From JAKVAV01 sp047632755 (lineage in GTDB: Bacteria; Bacteroidota; Bacteroidia; Flavobacteriales_D; Cryomorphaceae), in contig JBLIDT010000011.1 of assembly GCA_047632755.1 (NCBI GenBank), positions 21,395 to 85,394 on the forward strand: a stretch of 64,000 bases of DNA, given 5' to 3'. The notes under the pieces are model-generated. The model worked only from the letters and a program-made list of their open reading frames with translations. It was not told the DNA's origin and searched no databases. This document shows positions 44,381 through 53,474 of the stretch, in pieces. The translations under genes were made by a program, and so were the position numbers. Every line of letters begins with the position of its first letter. Positions within the stretch are counted from its first letter, which is position 1.

Positions 44381-45127
44381 ATGCGCACTACCGCTGAAAT
44401 TTTAGGACACTACCTGCCTCTCGTTCAAGACACTGAGTCGAAGGATTACATTTCGGTGCATTCGAAGCGGTTTTCATTTTTGATCGATTTCATTTTGAAA
44501 TCGGTTGATTCGGCAAATGGCGAGGGTCTCAACGTGATGGATATCGGCCCAAGCTTCTTCACCGATGTCCTTTCTCGGAACCTTTCCAAAGCCGAAATAC
44601 ATACGCTCGGATTCTCTCATCCAGAAAGTCGCGGAGGACATTTTCCTGAGTTTATCAAAATAGATACATCCAAGTTCTATCAATTTGATCTGAACAAAAC
44701 CGATCAAAAATCGGAATGGATTAGTCCACCGAAGATGGATGTGGTCATCATGGGCGAAGTCCTAGAGCATTTGCATACGAGTCCCGTTCATGTTCTTTCT
44801 TTTATCAGAAGTTTCTTGAAGCCTGGCGGCCTTCTCATTTTGGGTACACCCAATGCGGTGGCTTTAGAGAAGCGTATAATGATGCTGCTTGGCAAGAATC
44901 CTTATGAGCTCATTAGACTAAACAAGAACAATCCAGGCCACTTTAGAGAGTATACGGTGCCAGAGTTACGGACCATGGGTGAAGAGGCTCAGATGAAATT
45001 GACTTATCACGAAACGACCAATTACTTCTCGAGATACACCAGTAAAGGGCGGTTCTTTGACAGTATCACGGATGTACTTCCCCAAACATTTAGAAGGGGC
45101 ATAAACGCTGTTTATACCAGAGATTAA
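44381..45127 (+). CDS. Class I SAM-dependent methyltransferase
   Basis: 248 residues. The SAM-binding region is VMDIGPSFFTDVLS, and later VIMGEVLEHLHTSPVHVLSF and LKPGGLLILGTPNAV are typical of the class I methyltransferase_11/23 fold. It transfers a methyl group from S-adenosylmethionine to an unknown acceptor in the cytoplasm. The setting between a flippase gene and a glycosyltransferase gene suggests a sugar or a lipid-linked repeat as acceptor. Its stop shares four bases (TTAA) with the convergent glycosyltransferase gene. No membrane segment is seen. Confidence 0.83.
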   Translation: MRTTAEILGHYLPLVQDTESKDYISVHSKRFSFLIDFILKSVDSANGEGLNVMDIGPSFFTDVLSRNLSKAEIHTLGFSHPESRGGHFPEFIKIDTSKFYQFDLNKTDQKSEWISPPKMDVVIMGEVLEHLHTSPVHVLSFIRSFLKPGGLLILGTPNAVALEKRIMMLLGKNPYELIRLNKNNPGHFREYTVPELRTMGEEAQMKLTYHETTNYFSRYTSKGRFFDSITDVLPQTFRRGINAVYTRD

Positions 45128-46248
45128 GAAAGCGTTTTTTGGATAGACTGCCAAAGTCCTTCGGCAGCTTTGTCCCAGGTAAATATCTTCGCTCGTTCTT
45201 TCCCAAATGAAATCAAAGATTCTCGAGTCGAATCATCTTCCATCAGTCGTTTCATGGCACCTGCAATTTCACCCACGGAAGAAGGATTGACCAACAGAGC
45301 GCCATTACCCGACACTTCGGGCATGGAGGAAGTAATTGAAGTAATCACAGGCACGCCTGCCTTCATTGCCTCAATAATCGGAATACCGAATCCCTCAAAA
45401 TAGCTGACATAAGTCAAAGCGAAGGAAGCACCGTATAGCTTAGCCAAGCTATCGAGCCCTTGCCTGCCCAAGAAAATAACATCAGCTCCATATTCCGAAG
45501 ATTTGAGTATGTCGTCAATTTCTTTTTCCCACATATAGCGCGAGCCGACCACGATGTACTTGAAGTCACTTTTGGTTTCCTCTTTCGTCTGCAGGAATCC
45601 CTTGATTTGATTCTTTAAATTTTTGCGTGGATGAATCAACCCGACAAATAAGAAATAGGGTTTGCCCTGAGAGAACTCCGCACGGATTCGAACTATTTCA
45701 CTTTCACTCAATGGTTGAAAACAATCATTCACACCATTGTAGACGACATCTATTTTAGAACCATCGATGCCGTATCGCTCGGTCAAGTCTTGTTTTGTGT
45801 AATTTGAAACAGTAGCAATGCGTTTTGCCTTTCGGGCAAAGCGAGGGAAAAAATACTTGTAGTACTTAAGCACGAGTGGCCTGAGAAAATCGGGATGCTT
45901 TTCGAAGTTTAAATCGTGAATAACCGCTAGCTGTGCAGTCTTAGATCTCAACGACAACCATCCGTCGGGAGAGAGAAAAAGATCGGGCTTGTGCTTCTTC
46001 AGAACTCTAGCTACGCCAAACTCAAAAAACAAAAACCATAAAAACGGATGGCGCGATTGAGGGTTAGCAACAACCGCGGTAACATTATCTGAAAACATGA
46101 AGTCTTCAGAGGGCTTTCGATCAAAAATGAAGATAAATTCCGTCTCGGGATGAGACTTAGTGATGCGCTTCATAGTTTCGTAAGTGAACCAACCTATCCC
46201 CTCCATTTTATCTTTGAGCAGAAGACGGGTATTCACCGCGATTTTCAT
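45124..46248 (-). CDS. Glycosyltransferase family 4 (GT-B fold)
   Basis: 374 residues. Family 4 marks are LAVIHDLNFEKHPD and ATVSNYTKQDL near the middle, YFLFVGLIHPRKNL at the start of the nucleotide-binding half, and the EX7E motif in YFEGFGIPIIEAMKAGVPVI. The N-terminal half (GIGWFTYETMKRI) is as in mannosyl- or rhamnosyltransferases. It transfers a sugar from an NDP-sugar to a growing polysaccharide on the cytoplasmic side. It is isolated on the minus strand, convergent with the methyltransferase gene. Donor and acceptor are not predictable. Confidence 0.9.
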   Translation of the reverse strand: MKIAVNTRLLLKDKMEGIGWFTYETMKRITKSHPETEFIFIFDRKPSEDFMFSDNVTAVVANPQSRHPFLWFLFFEFGVARVLKKHKPDLFLSPDGWLSLRSKTAQLAVIHDLNFEKHPDFLRPLVLKYYKYFFPRFARKAKRIATVSNYTKQDLTERYGIDGSKIDVVYNGVNDCFQPLSESEIVRIRAEFSQGKPYFLFVGLIHPRKNLKNQIKGFLQTKEETKSDFKYIVVGSRYMWEKEIDDILKSSEYGADVIFLGRQGLDSLAKLYGASFALTYVSYFEGFGIPIIEAMKAGVPVITSITSSMPEVSGNGALLVNPSSVGEIAGAMKRLMEDDSTRESLISFGKERAKIFTWDKAAEGLWQSIQKTLS

Positions 46249-46583
46249 GCGAAACTGATTATTTCTTTGCCCGAAAATTCAGGACTAAAGTGATTATGAA
46301 TAAAAATAATCTCACGAATGAATGGTCGAGCTATTTGTCACAAAATTGCATTCGCTACTTAACATCTTACCTTCTATGCTTACACAGCTTTTCCAATTGT
46401 ATCTTAACTGAACTCCTTGTTCGAAGTTCAATCTCAAATGGAATGAGAAACGCCTCAAGATTTATAGAATACTGTCTTTAAACAGAGGCTGCAAAGCTAA
46501 TAAAATCCGAATCACAAAATAGGCTGAAAGAATGCCTAGCGCTGGGCCACAAAATTTGAATCAAATTGACGAAATTTGCACAC
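46249..46583. other. Divergent intergenic region without a recognisable gene
   Basis: 335 bases between the glycosyltransferase gene and the DUF5522 gene. It is AT-rich with several short frames that have no coding-like composition. I see no RNA gene or strong hairpin. Confidence 0.5.
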
Positions 46584-46766
46584 ATGTCTATAGGTTTTAG
46601 TGATTTTGGGAAGAGGAAGGATTTGGAGGAAGACGATTACTACCTGAGCAAAGAAGGTTATATCATCTTTACGGCGAAGTACCTTTCAAAGCGCGGTTAC
46701 TGTTGCCAAAACGGCTGTAAGCATTGTCCCTTTGGCTTTGATAAAAGCAAGGGTCGATTCAAATAA
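46584..46766 (+). CDS. DUF5522 family small cysteine-rich protein
   Basis: 60 residues from the ATG at 46584 (a TTG 18 bases earlier is possible). The C-terminal half FTAKYLSKRGYCCQNGCKHCPFGF carries four Cys in the spacing CC-x3-C-x2-C, the mark of DUF5522. A metal-binding role is likely from the Cys pattern, but no function is known for the family. It lies nine bases before hutU, so both may be on one transcript. It is cytoplasmic and has no signal peptide. Confidence 0.8.
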   Translation: MSIGFSDFGKRKDLEEDDYYLSKEGYIIFTAKYLSKRGYCCQNGCKHCPFGFDKSKGRFK

Positions 46767-46775
46767 TCAAGCACT

Positions 46776-48797
46776 ATGGAAATGTCTGTTAAAGAAAATA
46801 CCAAAGCATTTAAGGAATTAATCTGCGAAGGGATTCCCGATTTTTTGCCTGGTACGAGGCCTTATGATCCCGAAACGAATCATGCCCCCAAACGGAAAGA
46901 AATTCTAACTCCTGCAGAAAAGAAATTGGCGATAGAAAATGCCCTCCGGTATTTCGACCCTAAGTTTCATCCTATTCTGGCTCCTGAGTTCTACAAAGAA
47001 CTGAAAGATTACGGCCGCATCTATATGCTTCGCTTTAGACCCAGCTATGAGATGTATGCCAGACCTATTTCCGAATACCCTGCTCAAACAAAGCATGCCG
47101 CAGCCATCATGTTGATGATCCAAAACAACTTGGATCCGAATGTGGCGCAGCATCCTCATGAGCTGATCACTTATGGCGGAAACGGCGCGGTGTTTCAAAA
47201 CTGGGCGCAGTACTTACTGACTATGAAGTACCTCTCTGAAATGTGCGACGAGCAGACCTTGGTCATGTACAGTGGCCATCCGCTGGGATTGTTTCCATCG
47301 AATAAGAATGCCCCAAGAGTAGTCGTCACTAACGGAATGATGGTTCCGAACTATTCCAAACCAGACGACTGGGAGAAATACAATGCGCTTGGAGTGACTC
47401 AATACGGCCAGATGACCGCGGGGTCGTACATGTACATTGGTCCGCAAGGAATCGTTCACGGAACGACCATTACAGTATTGAATGCTGGTAGAAAAATCTC
47501 CAAAAACGGTGAGGGCCTCGAAGGAAAGCTATTCGTAACGAGCGGCCTGGGAGGAATGAGTGGAGCTCAGCCCAAAGCAGGAAACATAGCTGGTTGCGTT
47601 TCGGTAACTTCTGAAATCAACCCAAAGGCTGCTTACAAAAGGCACGAGCAAGGTTGGGTAGATGAGATCATTAACAATATGCCCGAACTGGTGACTCGTG
47701 TGAAATTGGCCAAAGCCAACAAAGAGGTTGTCTCCATAGCGTTCATAGGAAATACCGTAGATGTATGGGAACAATTCTACGCAGAAGGAATTTTCGTCGA
47801 GTTGGGTTCTGACCAAACTTCGCTGCACAATCCTTGGGCTGGTGGATACTACCCTGCTGGACACACTTACGAAGAGGCAAACCAGCTGATGGTCGACAAT
47901 CCTGAGAGATTCAAAGAATTCGTCCAAGAGAGCTTGAAGCGACAAGCCACTGCCATAAACAAGCACGCTGAAAAAGGAACCTACTTCTTTGATTACGGAA
48001 ATGCTTTTCTACTCGAAGCAGGAAGAGCAGGTGCAGATGTGATGTCAGACGATGGACTTACTTTTAAGTACTCTTCTTATGTGCAGGACATTGTGGGGCC
48101 CATGTGTTTCGACTACGGATTCGGTCCTTTTAGATGGGTTTGTGGCTCTGGAAAAGATTCTGATTTAGAAAAGACAGATGCCATTGCTGCCAGAGTTTTG
48201 GAGCTAATAAAAGAAAACAGCCCTGAGGAGATTCAGCAGCAACTGGGGGATAACATTCGCTGGATAAAAGCGGCAGGAAAAAATAAAATGGTCGTCGGCT
48301 CCAAAGCCCGCATCTTATATGCAGATGGCGAAGGACGAGTGAAAATTGCCAAAGCCTTCAATGAGGCAATCGCGCTTGGAGAGATCGGACCAATCATTCT
48401 CGGAAGAGATCACCACGATGTTTCGGGAACGGATTCGCCTTACCGCGAAACGAGCAACATTTACGACGGCTCACAATTCACAGCTGACATGGCTGTTCAA
48501 AATTTTGTCGGCGATGCCTTCCGAGGCGCCACATGGGTGAGTTTGCACAACGGCGGCGGCGTAGGATGGGGTGAAGTAATAAACGGTGGTTTTGGTATGC
48601 TACTCGATGGAAGCGCTTCCAGCGAAAAGAAGTTGAAAAGTATGCTCCATTGGGATGTAAACAATGGAATAGCCAGAAGAAGCTGGGCGCGAAACGACGA
48701 AGCCATTTTCGCCATCAAACGAGCTATGGAGGAAGAATCAAAGCTGAAGGTGACCATTCCCAATAAAGTCAATCAAGACATTTTGGATCAACTCTAA
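46776..48797 (+). CDS. hutU: Urocanate hydratase
   Basis: 673 residues. The enzyme converts urocanate to imidazolonepropionate in histidine breakdown and uses NAD+ as a tightly bound electrophile. Landmarks are TYGGNGAVFQNWAQY, LVMYSGHPLGLFPS, TAGSYMYIGPQGIVHGT, LFVTSGLGGMSGAQPKAG and the C-terminal WVSLHNGGGVGWGEVINGG. It is longer than the E. coli-type enzyme (about 550), as in a Bacteroidetes subgroup. No hutH, hutI or hutG is next to it. A hairpin spanning the stop codon probably ends the transcript. The first Met is chosen; a second ATG lies two codons later. Confidence 0.95.
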   Translation: MEMSVKENTKAFKELICEGIPDFLPGTRPYDPETNHAPKRKEILTPAEKKLAIENALRYFDPKFHPILAPEFYKELKDYGRIYMLRFRPSYEMYARPISEYPAQTKHAAAIMLMIQNNLDPNVAQHPHELITYGGNGAVFQNWAQYLLTMKYLSEMCDEQTLVMYSGHPLGLFPSNKNAPRVVVTNGMMVPNYSKPDDWEKYNALGVTQYGQMTAGSYMYIGPQGIVHGTTITVLNAGRKISKNGEGLEGKLFVTSGLGGMSGAQPKAGNIAGCVSVTSEINPKAAYKRHEQGWVDEIINNMPELVTRVKLAKANKEVVSIAFIGNTVDVWEQFYAEGIFVELGSDQTSLHNPWAGGYYPAGHTYEEANQLMVDNPERFKEFVQESLKRQATAINKHAEKGTYFFDYGNAFLLEAGRAGADVMSDDGLTFKYSSYVQDIVGPMCFDYGFGPFRWVCGSGKDSDLEKTDAIAARVLELIKENSPEEIQQQLGDNIRWIKAAGKNKMVVGSKARILYADGEGRVKIAKAFNEAIALGEIGPIILGRDHHDVSGTDSPYRETSNIYDGSQFTADMAVQNFVGDAFRGATWVSLHNGGGVGWGEVINGGFGMLLDGSASSEKKLKSMLHWDVNNGIARRSWARNDEAIFAIKRAMEEESKLKVTIPNKVNQDILDQL

Positions 48798-48810
48798 ATT
48801 TGAGTTGATC
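48786..48810 (+). terminator. Terminator-like hairpin spanning the hutU stop codon
   Basis: GATCAACTC and GAGTTGATC form a perfect 9-bp stem around TAAATTT, followed by TTCTTCC. The stop TAA (48795-48797) is in the loop. Confidence 0.55.
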
Positions 48811-48834
48811 TTCTTCCAGTGTTGTCTATTTGGA

Positions 48835-48939
48835 TCAAAGCCAAAGGAAGTCGGAGTTGAGACTTTTCCTTTTTAGTTGAGCGGTCATTGCACCCCCATT
48901 TCCACCACCAACTACAGGGACTTCATAAAGTGCTTTCAT
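48835..48939 (-). CDS. Possible 34-residue peptide gene
   Basis: ATG at 48939, TGA at 48835-48837. The peptide begins MKALYEVPVVGGGNGGAMTA and continues with a basic stretch (QLKRKS). It lies downstream of the terminator of the S9 peptidase gene, so it would need its own promoter; none is obvious. The glycine-rich start is unlike random sequence, but a peptide of this length can occur by chance. No family is recognised. Confidence 0.3.
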   Translation of the reverse strand: MKALYEVPVVGGGNGGAMTAQLKRKSLNSDFLWL

Positions 48940-49020
48940 GTTGATAGGTTTAGTTGATTATTTAAATCTAATGACAAAAAAACGAAGCGTGTGACTTAAG
49001 ATTCCCCTGGAATCAAACGA

Positions 49021-49051
49021 AAAAAGGCCGCTTCGATCGAGGCGGCCTTTC
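49021..49051 (-). terminator. Rho-independent terminator of the S9 peptidase gene
   Basis: AAAGGCCGC and GCGGCCTTT form a perfect 9-bp GC-rich stem. On the minus strand it is followed by a T-run (TTTTTT) and lies 20 bp after the stop codon. Confidence 0.8.
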
Positions 49052-49070
49052 CGTTAAATTCAAGTTGAAA

Positions 49071-51035
49071 TTATCCCTCTACCTTCTCCGTCACATTTTT
49101 CAAGTGGTTGGCAAGAAACTGCTCCATGGCACGGTAGAATTCGAATCGGTTTTCCTCATTTCGGAAACCGTGCCCTTCGTTGGCTTTTACCATGTACTCC
49201 ACTTCCACTCCACGCTCTTTCATGGCCGCTACCATCTGATCGCTTTCGTCCACGTTTACTCTCGGATCTTGTGCTCCTTGAGCTACGAAAAGAGGGGCTG
49301 TGATTTTATCGGCGTGAAACACAGGAGAAGCGCTGCGAAGCATTAATGAATCTTCAGCATTCTCAGGATCTCCCACCATCTCGTACATCATCTTCTTGTA
49401 AGGCTCCCAATATGGAGGAATCGTTCCCATAAATGTGAACAGATTTGAGACACCCACATAATCGACTCCGCACGCGTAAATATCAGGTGTGAAAGCCATA
49501 CCAGCGAGTGTGGCATACCCACCGTAGCTAGCACCATAAATGGCTACTCGATCTTTATCAGCTATTCCTTTTTCTACCAACCAGTCTACTCCGTCGGTGA
49601 TGTCATCTTGCATTTTCTTTCCCCATTCGCGGAATGAAGCTTCCCAGAAATTGCGACCAAATCCTGTTGAACCTCTAAAGTTCATTTGCAAGACGGCGTA
49701 ACCACGATTGGCCATAAACTGAATCTCAGGATTGAAGCCCCACGTGTCTCTGGCCCATGGGCCACCGTGTGGATTCACCACTACTGGTAGGTCTTTTGCA
49801 GAATCCATATTGTAGCCTGCCGGCAATGTGAGGTAACCGTGAATGGTCAATCCATCGCGACTCTGGTACTTGATTGGCGTCATCGAAGCCATGTAGTCTT
49901 CTTCAATCCATGGCGATGGATCACCAATGAAACTGTGCTCTCCACTCGCCTTGTCGTAGAGGTGATAATCTCCTAAAGACTTGTCGCCATATGTTCTCAC
50001 GATGAACTTGTCCTCCTTTTCATTGCTGGAAACCATGTAGATCTCCATTTCTGGAAATTCATTTTGCAACTTGGCGTGAATGGATTTCATTTCTTCATCG
50101 AAGAAATGGTATTTGTGCTTTATGCCGGTGTAAGAAACAGCAGTTAGCTTTTTGTCCTTTTTGCTGTAGCTCAAACCACTTACATCAAAGTCCGAGTCTT
50201 CATAAAGAACCTTTTCTTCCTTGCCCGTTTTAGGATCAAAAACCACAATGGCAGTTTTGTCTCTACCTAGATTGCTGCTGGCATAGAGTTTCTTATTGTC
50301 AAAGGTGAAAAACTCAGGACTTAAGCTTTCTTTAAAATTCGTGGTAAGGATTGACTCGAAAGGCTCATCCTCCGAGTCGCGGTAAAGCAAAGATGTACTG
50401 ACACCATCGCTGGTTATGGCTACGCGAAGCTTACCATCGTGATCGGTCATCCAACCCGTAATATTTCCTGGGTTCTCCATGATCATCTCCAGCTCGCCGC
50501 TATTGATGTTGACACGATAGGGATCGAAAACCTGTGGATTACGCTTGTTCAAACCAACGATCATGTGATCCTTGTCTTCTTCTAAATCGTCGATTATTTG
50601 GGTGCGCACTCCTTCGATTCTCGTCAAAGGTGTTAGCTCACTTCCATCGGGGTCAACAGCGACCAAGTAGAAATTCTCATCCCCATTGTCGTCTTTGAGG
50701 TAAACGATTCTTTCCGCACTAGCCCAAAAGTAGCCTTGGATGTCGCGGTCAGTTTGCTCAGTGATTCGCGTCGCTTCATCGCTGCCCACTTCTTTCACGA
50801 AAATGTTCATCCTACTCTCCCAAGGGGCTCGATAAGAGTAGTACTTACCGTCTGGCGAAATCTGGAAAGAGGCCATTTCGGGGTTCTTAAAAAAGTCTTC
50901 TACTGGAATCTCGGGAATAACCGAGAGATCTATGTTTGTCATTTCTTCTGAATCTGTGTTTGGGGTGGTCGTTTCTCCGCAGGACGTCATTAGTCCTACT
51001 GCGAGTAACATCCCAAAAAGGGATTGTGTTTTCAT
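49071..51035 (-). CDS. S9 family prolyl-oligopeptidase-type peptidase, lipoprotein
   Basis: 654 residues from the ATG at 51035, which starts a lipoprotein signal (FGMLLAVGLMTSCGE); a longer frame adds ten residues before it. An N-terminal beta-propeller-like region with FQISPDGKYYSYRAPWE precedes the hydrolase domain. Its Ser lies in YGASYGGYAT (about residue 500), with Asp in AQGAQDPRVNVDES and His in ANEGHGFRNEENR. Enzymes of this group cleave dipeptides or short peptides, often after Ala or Pro. It is probably anchored in the outer membrane or facing the periplasm. Convergent with hutU, it has its own terminator. Confidence 0.92.
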   Translation of the reverse strand: MKTQSLFGMLLAVGLMTSCGETTTPNTDSEEMTNIDLSVIPEIPVEDFFKNPEMASFQISPDGKYYSYRAPWESRMNIFVKEVGSDEATRITEQTDRDIQGYFWASAERIVYLKDDNGDENFYLVAVDPDGSELTPLTRIEGVRTQIIDDLEEDKDHMIVGLNKRNPQVFDPYRVNINSGELEMIMENPGNITGWMTDHDGKLRVAITSDGVSTSLLYRDSEDEPFESILTTNFKESLSPEFFTFDNKKLYASSNLGRDKTAIVVFDPKTGKEEKVLYEDSDFDVSGLSYSKKDKKLTAVSYTGIKHKYHFFDEEMKSIHAKLQNEFPEMEIYMVSSNEKEDKFIVRTYGDKSLGDYHLYDKASGEHSFIGDPSPWIEEDYMASMTPIKYQSRDGLTIHGYLTLPAGYNMDSAKDLPVVVNPHGGPWARDTWGFNPEIQFMANRGYAVLQMNFRGSTGFGRNFWEASFREWGKKMQDDITDGVDWLVEKGIADKDRVAIYGASYGGYATLAGMAFTPDIYACGVDYVGVSNLFTFMGTIPPYWEPYKKMMYEMVGDPENAEDSLMLRSASPVFHADKITAPLFVAQGAQDPRVNVDESDQMVAAMKERGVEVEYMVKANEGHGFRNEENRFEFYRAMEQFLANHLKNVTEKVEG

Positions 51036-51151
51036 TGGTTCTAAGGTTTCAACAAACATGACCATAAATTGATTTGGCTCAGATTAAAAAATGATGAACG
51101 GTTGGCAAGAAAAATAGACATTCATGAAGATGATTTGATAATCTTTGGCGG

Positions 51152-51610
51152 ATGAGTTCAAACGTGTCCGCAAAGAAAAAACTCGCCCAACATCTTCTCG
51201 AAGGCATCTTGGAAAAAATCCAAGAATTAAACGAACAGATAGGAGGATTGGAAGAATCCCGTAACTCAGAATCAAAAAGCACCGCGGGCGACAAACACGA
51301 AGTGGGTCGTGCCATGGTACAAACCGAACTCGATAACCTCAGCAAGCGCTTAGTTGAATTGAAAGAGCAAGCCAACTCCCTCAAAAATTTGCCATTAGAG
51401 AAATCAGAACTTGTCCAAACAGGGAGTTTGATTGAAACCTCATCTGGAGTTTATTTTATGGCAATGGGGTTTGGAAAGGTAGAATTGGATGGGCAAATGT
51501 ACTTTGTCATATCTCCCGCCTCGCCTGTTGGTCAGGTTATGCTTGGGAAAAGAGAGGGCGAAACGTTTCGCTTTAGAGATCAGGAAATGACTATCGTCGC
51601 TTTGAGCTAA
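51152..51610 (+). CDS. GreA/GreB-type transcription elongation factor-like protein
   Basis: 152 residues. An N-terminal helical part (KKLAQHLLEGILEKIQELNEQIGGLEES, then RAMVQTELDNLSKRL) forms a coiled coil like that of GreA. The C-terminal half is the FKBP-like fold of the Gre family (GSLIETSSGVYFMAMGFGKV, VISPASPVGQVMLGKREGETFRF). The acidic tip that promotes RNA cleavage (DE in GreA) is not obvious; the region between the helices reads NSESKSTAGDKHE. It may modulate RNA polymerase, but a secondary-channel-binding relative without cleavage activity fits better. The family occurs widely in Bacteroidetes and is sometimes mislabelled as 3-oxoacyl-ACP synthase. Confidence 0.75.
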   Translation: MSSNVSAKKKLAQHLLEGILEKIQELNEQIGGLEESRNSESKSTAGDKHEVGRAMVQTELDNLSKRLVELKEQANSLKNLPLEKSELVQTGSLIETSSGVYFMAMGFGKVELDGQMYFVISPASPVGQVMLGKREGETFRFRDQEMTIVALS

Positions 51611-51632
51611 TCGAATAAAGTAGATTTATCGA

Positions 51633-52574
51633 GTGAAAACCATCGCCAAAGAGCTCATCCGTTTTACCCGAGAATACAGCCACCTCGGCTTTCTCACTTC
51701 TATGAGCTTGCTCTTGGTGGCATTGGTCAGCTTCAACTTCTACTTCGACTTTGAAGATTCGATTATCGATTCTTACACGGGTTCTTGGCTGAAAGGCCTC
51801 TGGATGTTTCTCTACGAGGGTATCCCGTATCTAATCACAGTTGGCTTATTGGCCATTTTCGGATTAAAAAAAGACTGGATCCGAAAACCAGGGTTCTGGA
51901 TTCATTTCATTTTGGGCTTTGGCATTCTGGCGCTGGATCGCTCTTGGTTTATTTGGAATCTACTCAAAGATCTTTGGGAACCCGTCGAGGCTTTTTATCT
52001 CTACAAAATCATCTCTTCGGCGAAGAGCCTCATCAGTGCGGTACTACCTTTGCTTCTTATTTATCTGGTTTTAGAACCAAAAGGACAAAGAGAGTTTTAT
52101 GGCCTTAGTTTTAGGGGATTCAAGGCTAAGCCATACTTCGGAATTCTGGGTGTCGCCTTGATCTTCATATTTATAGGTGGCTTCTTCGGCGATCTTCAAG
52201 AGTATTATCCGCGTTACCTGAAAAGCGGTGGTGCGGCTTTCGCCCAATCTCTCAACATCCCCGAATGGAGAACCGTTGCCCTTTACGAGTTCTTTTATGG
52301 CCTCGACTTCATTTCGACCGAACTGATCTTTCGAGGATTCTTGATCTTGGGAATGCACAAGTACCTGGGGCCTTACGTTGTCTACCCCATGGTTGTGAGC
52401 TATTGTGTGCTCCACTTTGGAAAGCCTCTCACCGAAGCAATCTCGTCCATTTTTGGTGGATACATCTTGGGAATTATCGCCTTGTACCACCGCAATGTCT
52501 GGGGCGGGGTCATCATCCATGTTGGCGTAGCTTGGGGCATGGAAATTATCGGCTACCTGCATAGAACCTTATAA
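51633..52574 (+). CDS. CPBP family intramembrane protein (Abi/Rce1-like)
   Basis: 313 residues from a GTG start (51633), 22 bp after the previous gene. About eight hydrophobic segments are seen. The CPBP motifs are partly present: TELIFRG (about 228; the first Glu of EExxxR is Thr), LHFGKP (about 260) and the last HxxxN/D-like IIHVGVAWG. CPBP proteins are glutamic-type intramembrane proteases, for instance in bacteriocin self-immunity or maturation. With one catalytic Glu replaced, activity may be altered or lost. It is co-directional with the Gre-like gene and the following gene. A structural or chaperone role is an alternative. Confidence 0.75.
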   Translation: MKTIAKELIRFTREYSHLGFLTSMSLLLVALVSFNFYFDFEDSIIDSYTGSWLKGLWMFLYEGIPYLITVGLLAIFGLKKDWIRKPGFWIHFILGFGILALDRSWFIWNLLKDLWEPVEAFYLYKIISSAKSLISAVLPLLLIYLVLEPKGQREFYGLSFRGFKAKPYFGILGVALIFIFIGGFFGDLQEYYPRYLKSGGAAFAQSLNIPEWRTVALYEFFYGLDFISTELIFRGFLILGMHKYLGPYVVYPMVVSYCVLHFGKPLTEAISSIFGGYILGIIALYHRNVWGGVIIHVGVAWGMEIIGYLHRTL

Positions 52575-52669
52575 GAATTGGCATGGGTTATGGAACATGG
52601 AGTTAAGGCTTAAAAGCTTATGCCCTGCAATTTTTTCCATGCTGCATTTGTCACAACCAAAATTACCTC

Positions 52670-53407
52670 ATGAAAAATCTCATTATCGCTCTCTTTATTC
52701 TTGGGTTTACCCTTTCGGGAAAAGCGCAAGACACCCTCTTCTTCGCTCCTGAAGGTTTTCCCGTTTTCACTTGAATGGATGCCGAAACCTATTCCGTTTT
52801 CACTAAATCTGACACGGCCGATATCACTATTGAGACAACCTACTTCCTCGACCGCAATCTCAAGCGTCAATGCGGCTGCTCCGACTGGGGCAAAGGCATT
52901 AAACACGGCAAGTGCATTGAGTATTATGAAGGTGGCAAGACTTGGTACCAGTCTGAATACAAGAATGGAATCAAACACGGAAACTTCATCTCTTTTCACA
53001 AAAATGGAAAGATGAAGAGACAAGACTTCTACCAAAACGACACCTTGATTTCGGGATGGAATTACGACGAGGGTGGCAAACGACTGAAGCCCTCCCCTTT
53101 TGAAATGGACCCCGAACCCCAAAAAGGACCCGAAGCTTTTATAGAGAAAATCGGCAAGCAAGTAAAGCTGACCGAAGAAGAAAACGAAAACGTTGTATCG
53201 GTTGACGTAGAGTTTTGGATCACGCGTGATGGAGACATTCAAGCGGCAGAAGCGACTTCAGAAAATGCCGAGGCAGCGAAAATGGTAGAAAAAGCGTTTC
53301 TGAATCTAAGATCGTGGAAAGCGGAAGTGCGGGATGGTGAACCAGCCGTTTTTCGGGAATTTATGACGCTTCATTTAGATCCGAAATCGGTTTCGAAAGA
53401 TGAATGA
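52670..53407 (+). pseudogene. Secreted MORN-repeat/TonB-like protein interrupted by an in-frame stop
   Basis: An ATG at 52670 opens a signal peptide (ALFILGFTLSGKAQ) that runs 34 codons to an in-frame TGA at 52772-52774. In the same frame the codon right after is ATG (52775), and the frame then stays open for 210 residues. That second part contains MORN-like repeats (KGIKHGKCIEYYEGGKTW, NGIKHGNFISFHKNGK) and a TonB-C-like end (VDVEFWITRDGDIQAAEAT). The simplest reading is a gene split by a nonsense change or a sequencing error. Without it, a 245-residue secreted protein would result. Restarted translation at 52775 would lack the signal peptide. Similar gene families in Bacteroidetes are often envelope proteins of unknown function. 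Confidence 0.65.
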
Positions 53408-53474
53408 AAGTCATTAGAAATAACTCGAAAACGTTTATTACAATCCCAAAATCAATCGAATTACCTACAAAGGA

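Noticed and set aside
46290..46481. 63-codon frame in the intergenic region before the DUF5522 gene
   Set aside because: The composition is Ser/Leu/Cys-rich as from AT-rich noncoding DNA, and no conserved motif is seen.
52610..53242. 210-codon minus-strand frame opposite the interrupted MORN/TonB-like gene
   Set aside because: The plus strand has recognisable repeats and a signal peptide; the minus-strand product is hydrophobic without any recognised motif.
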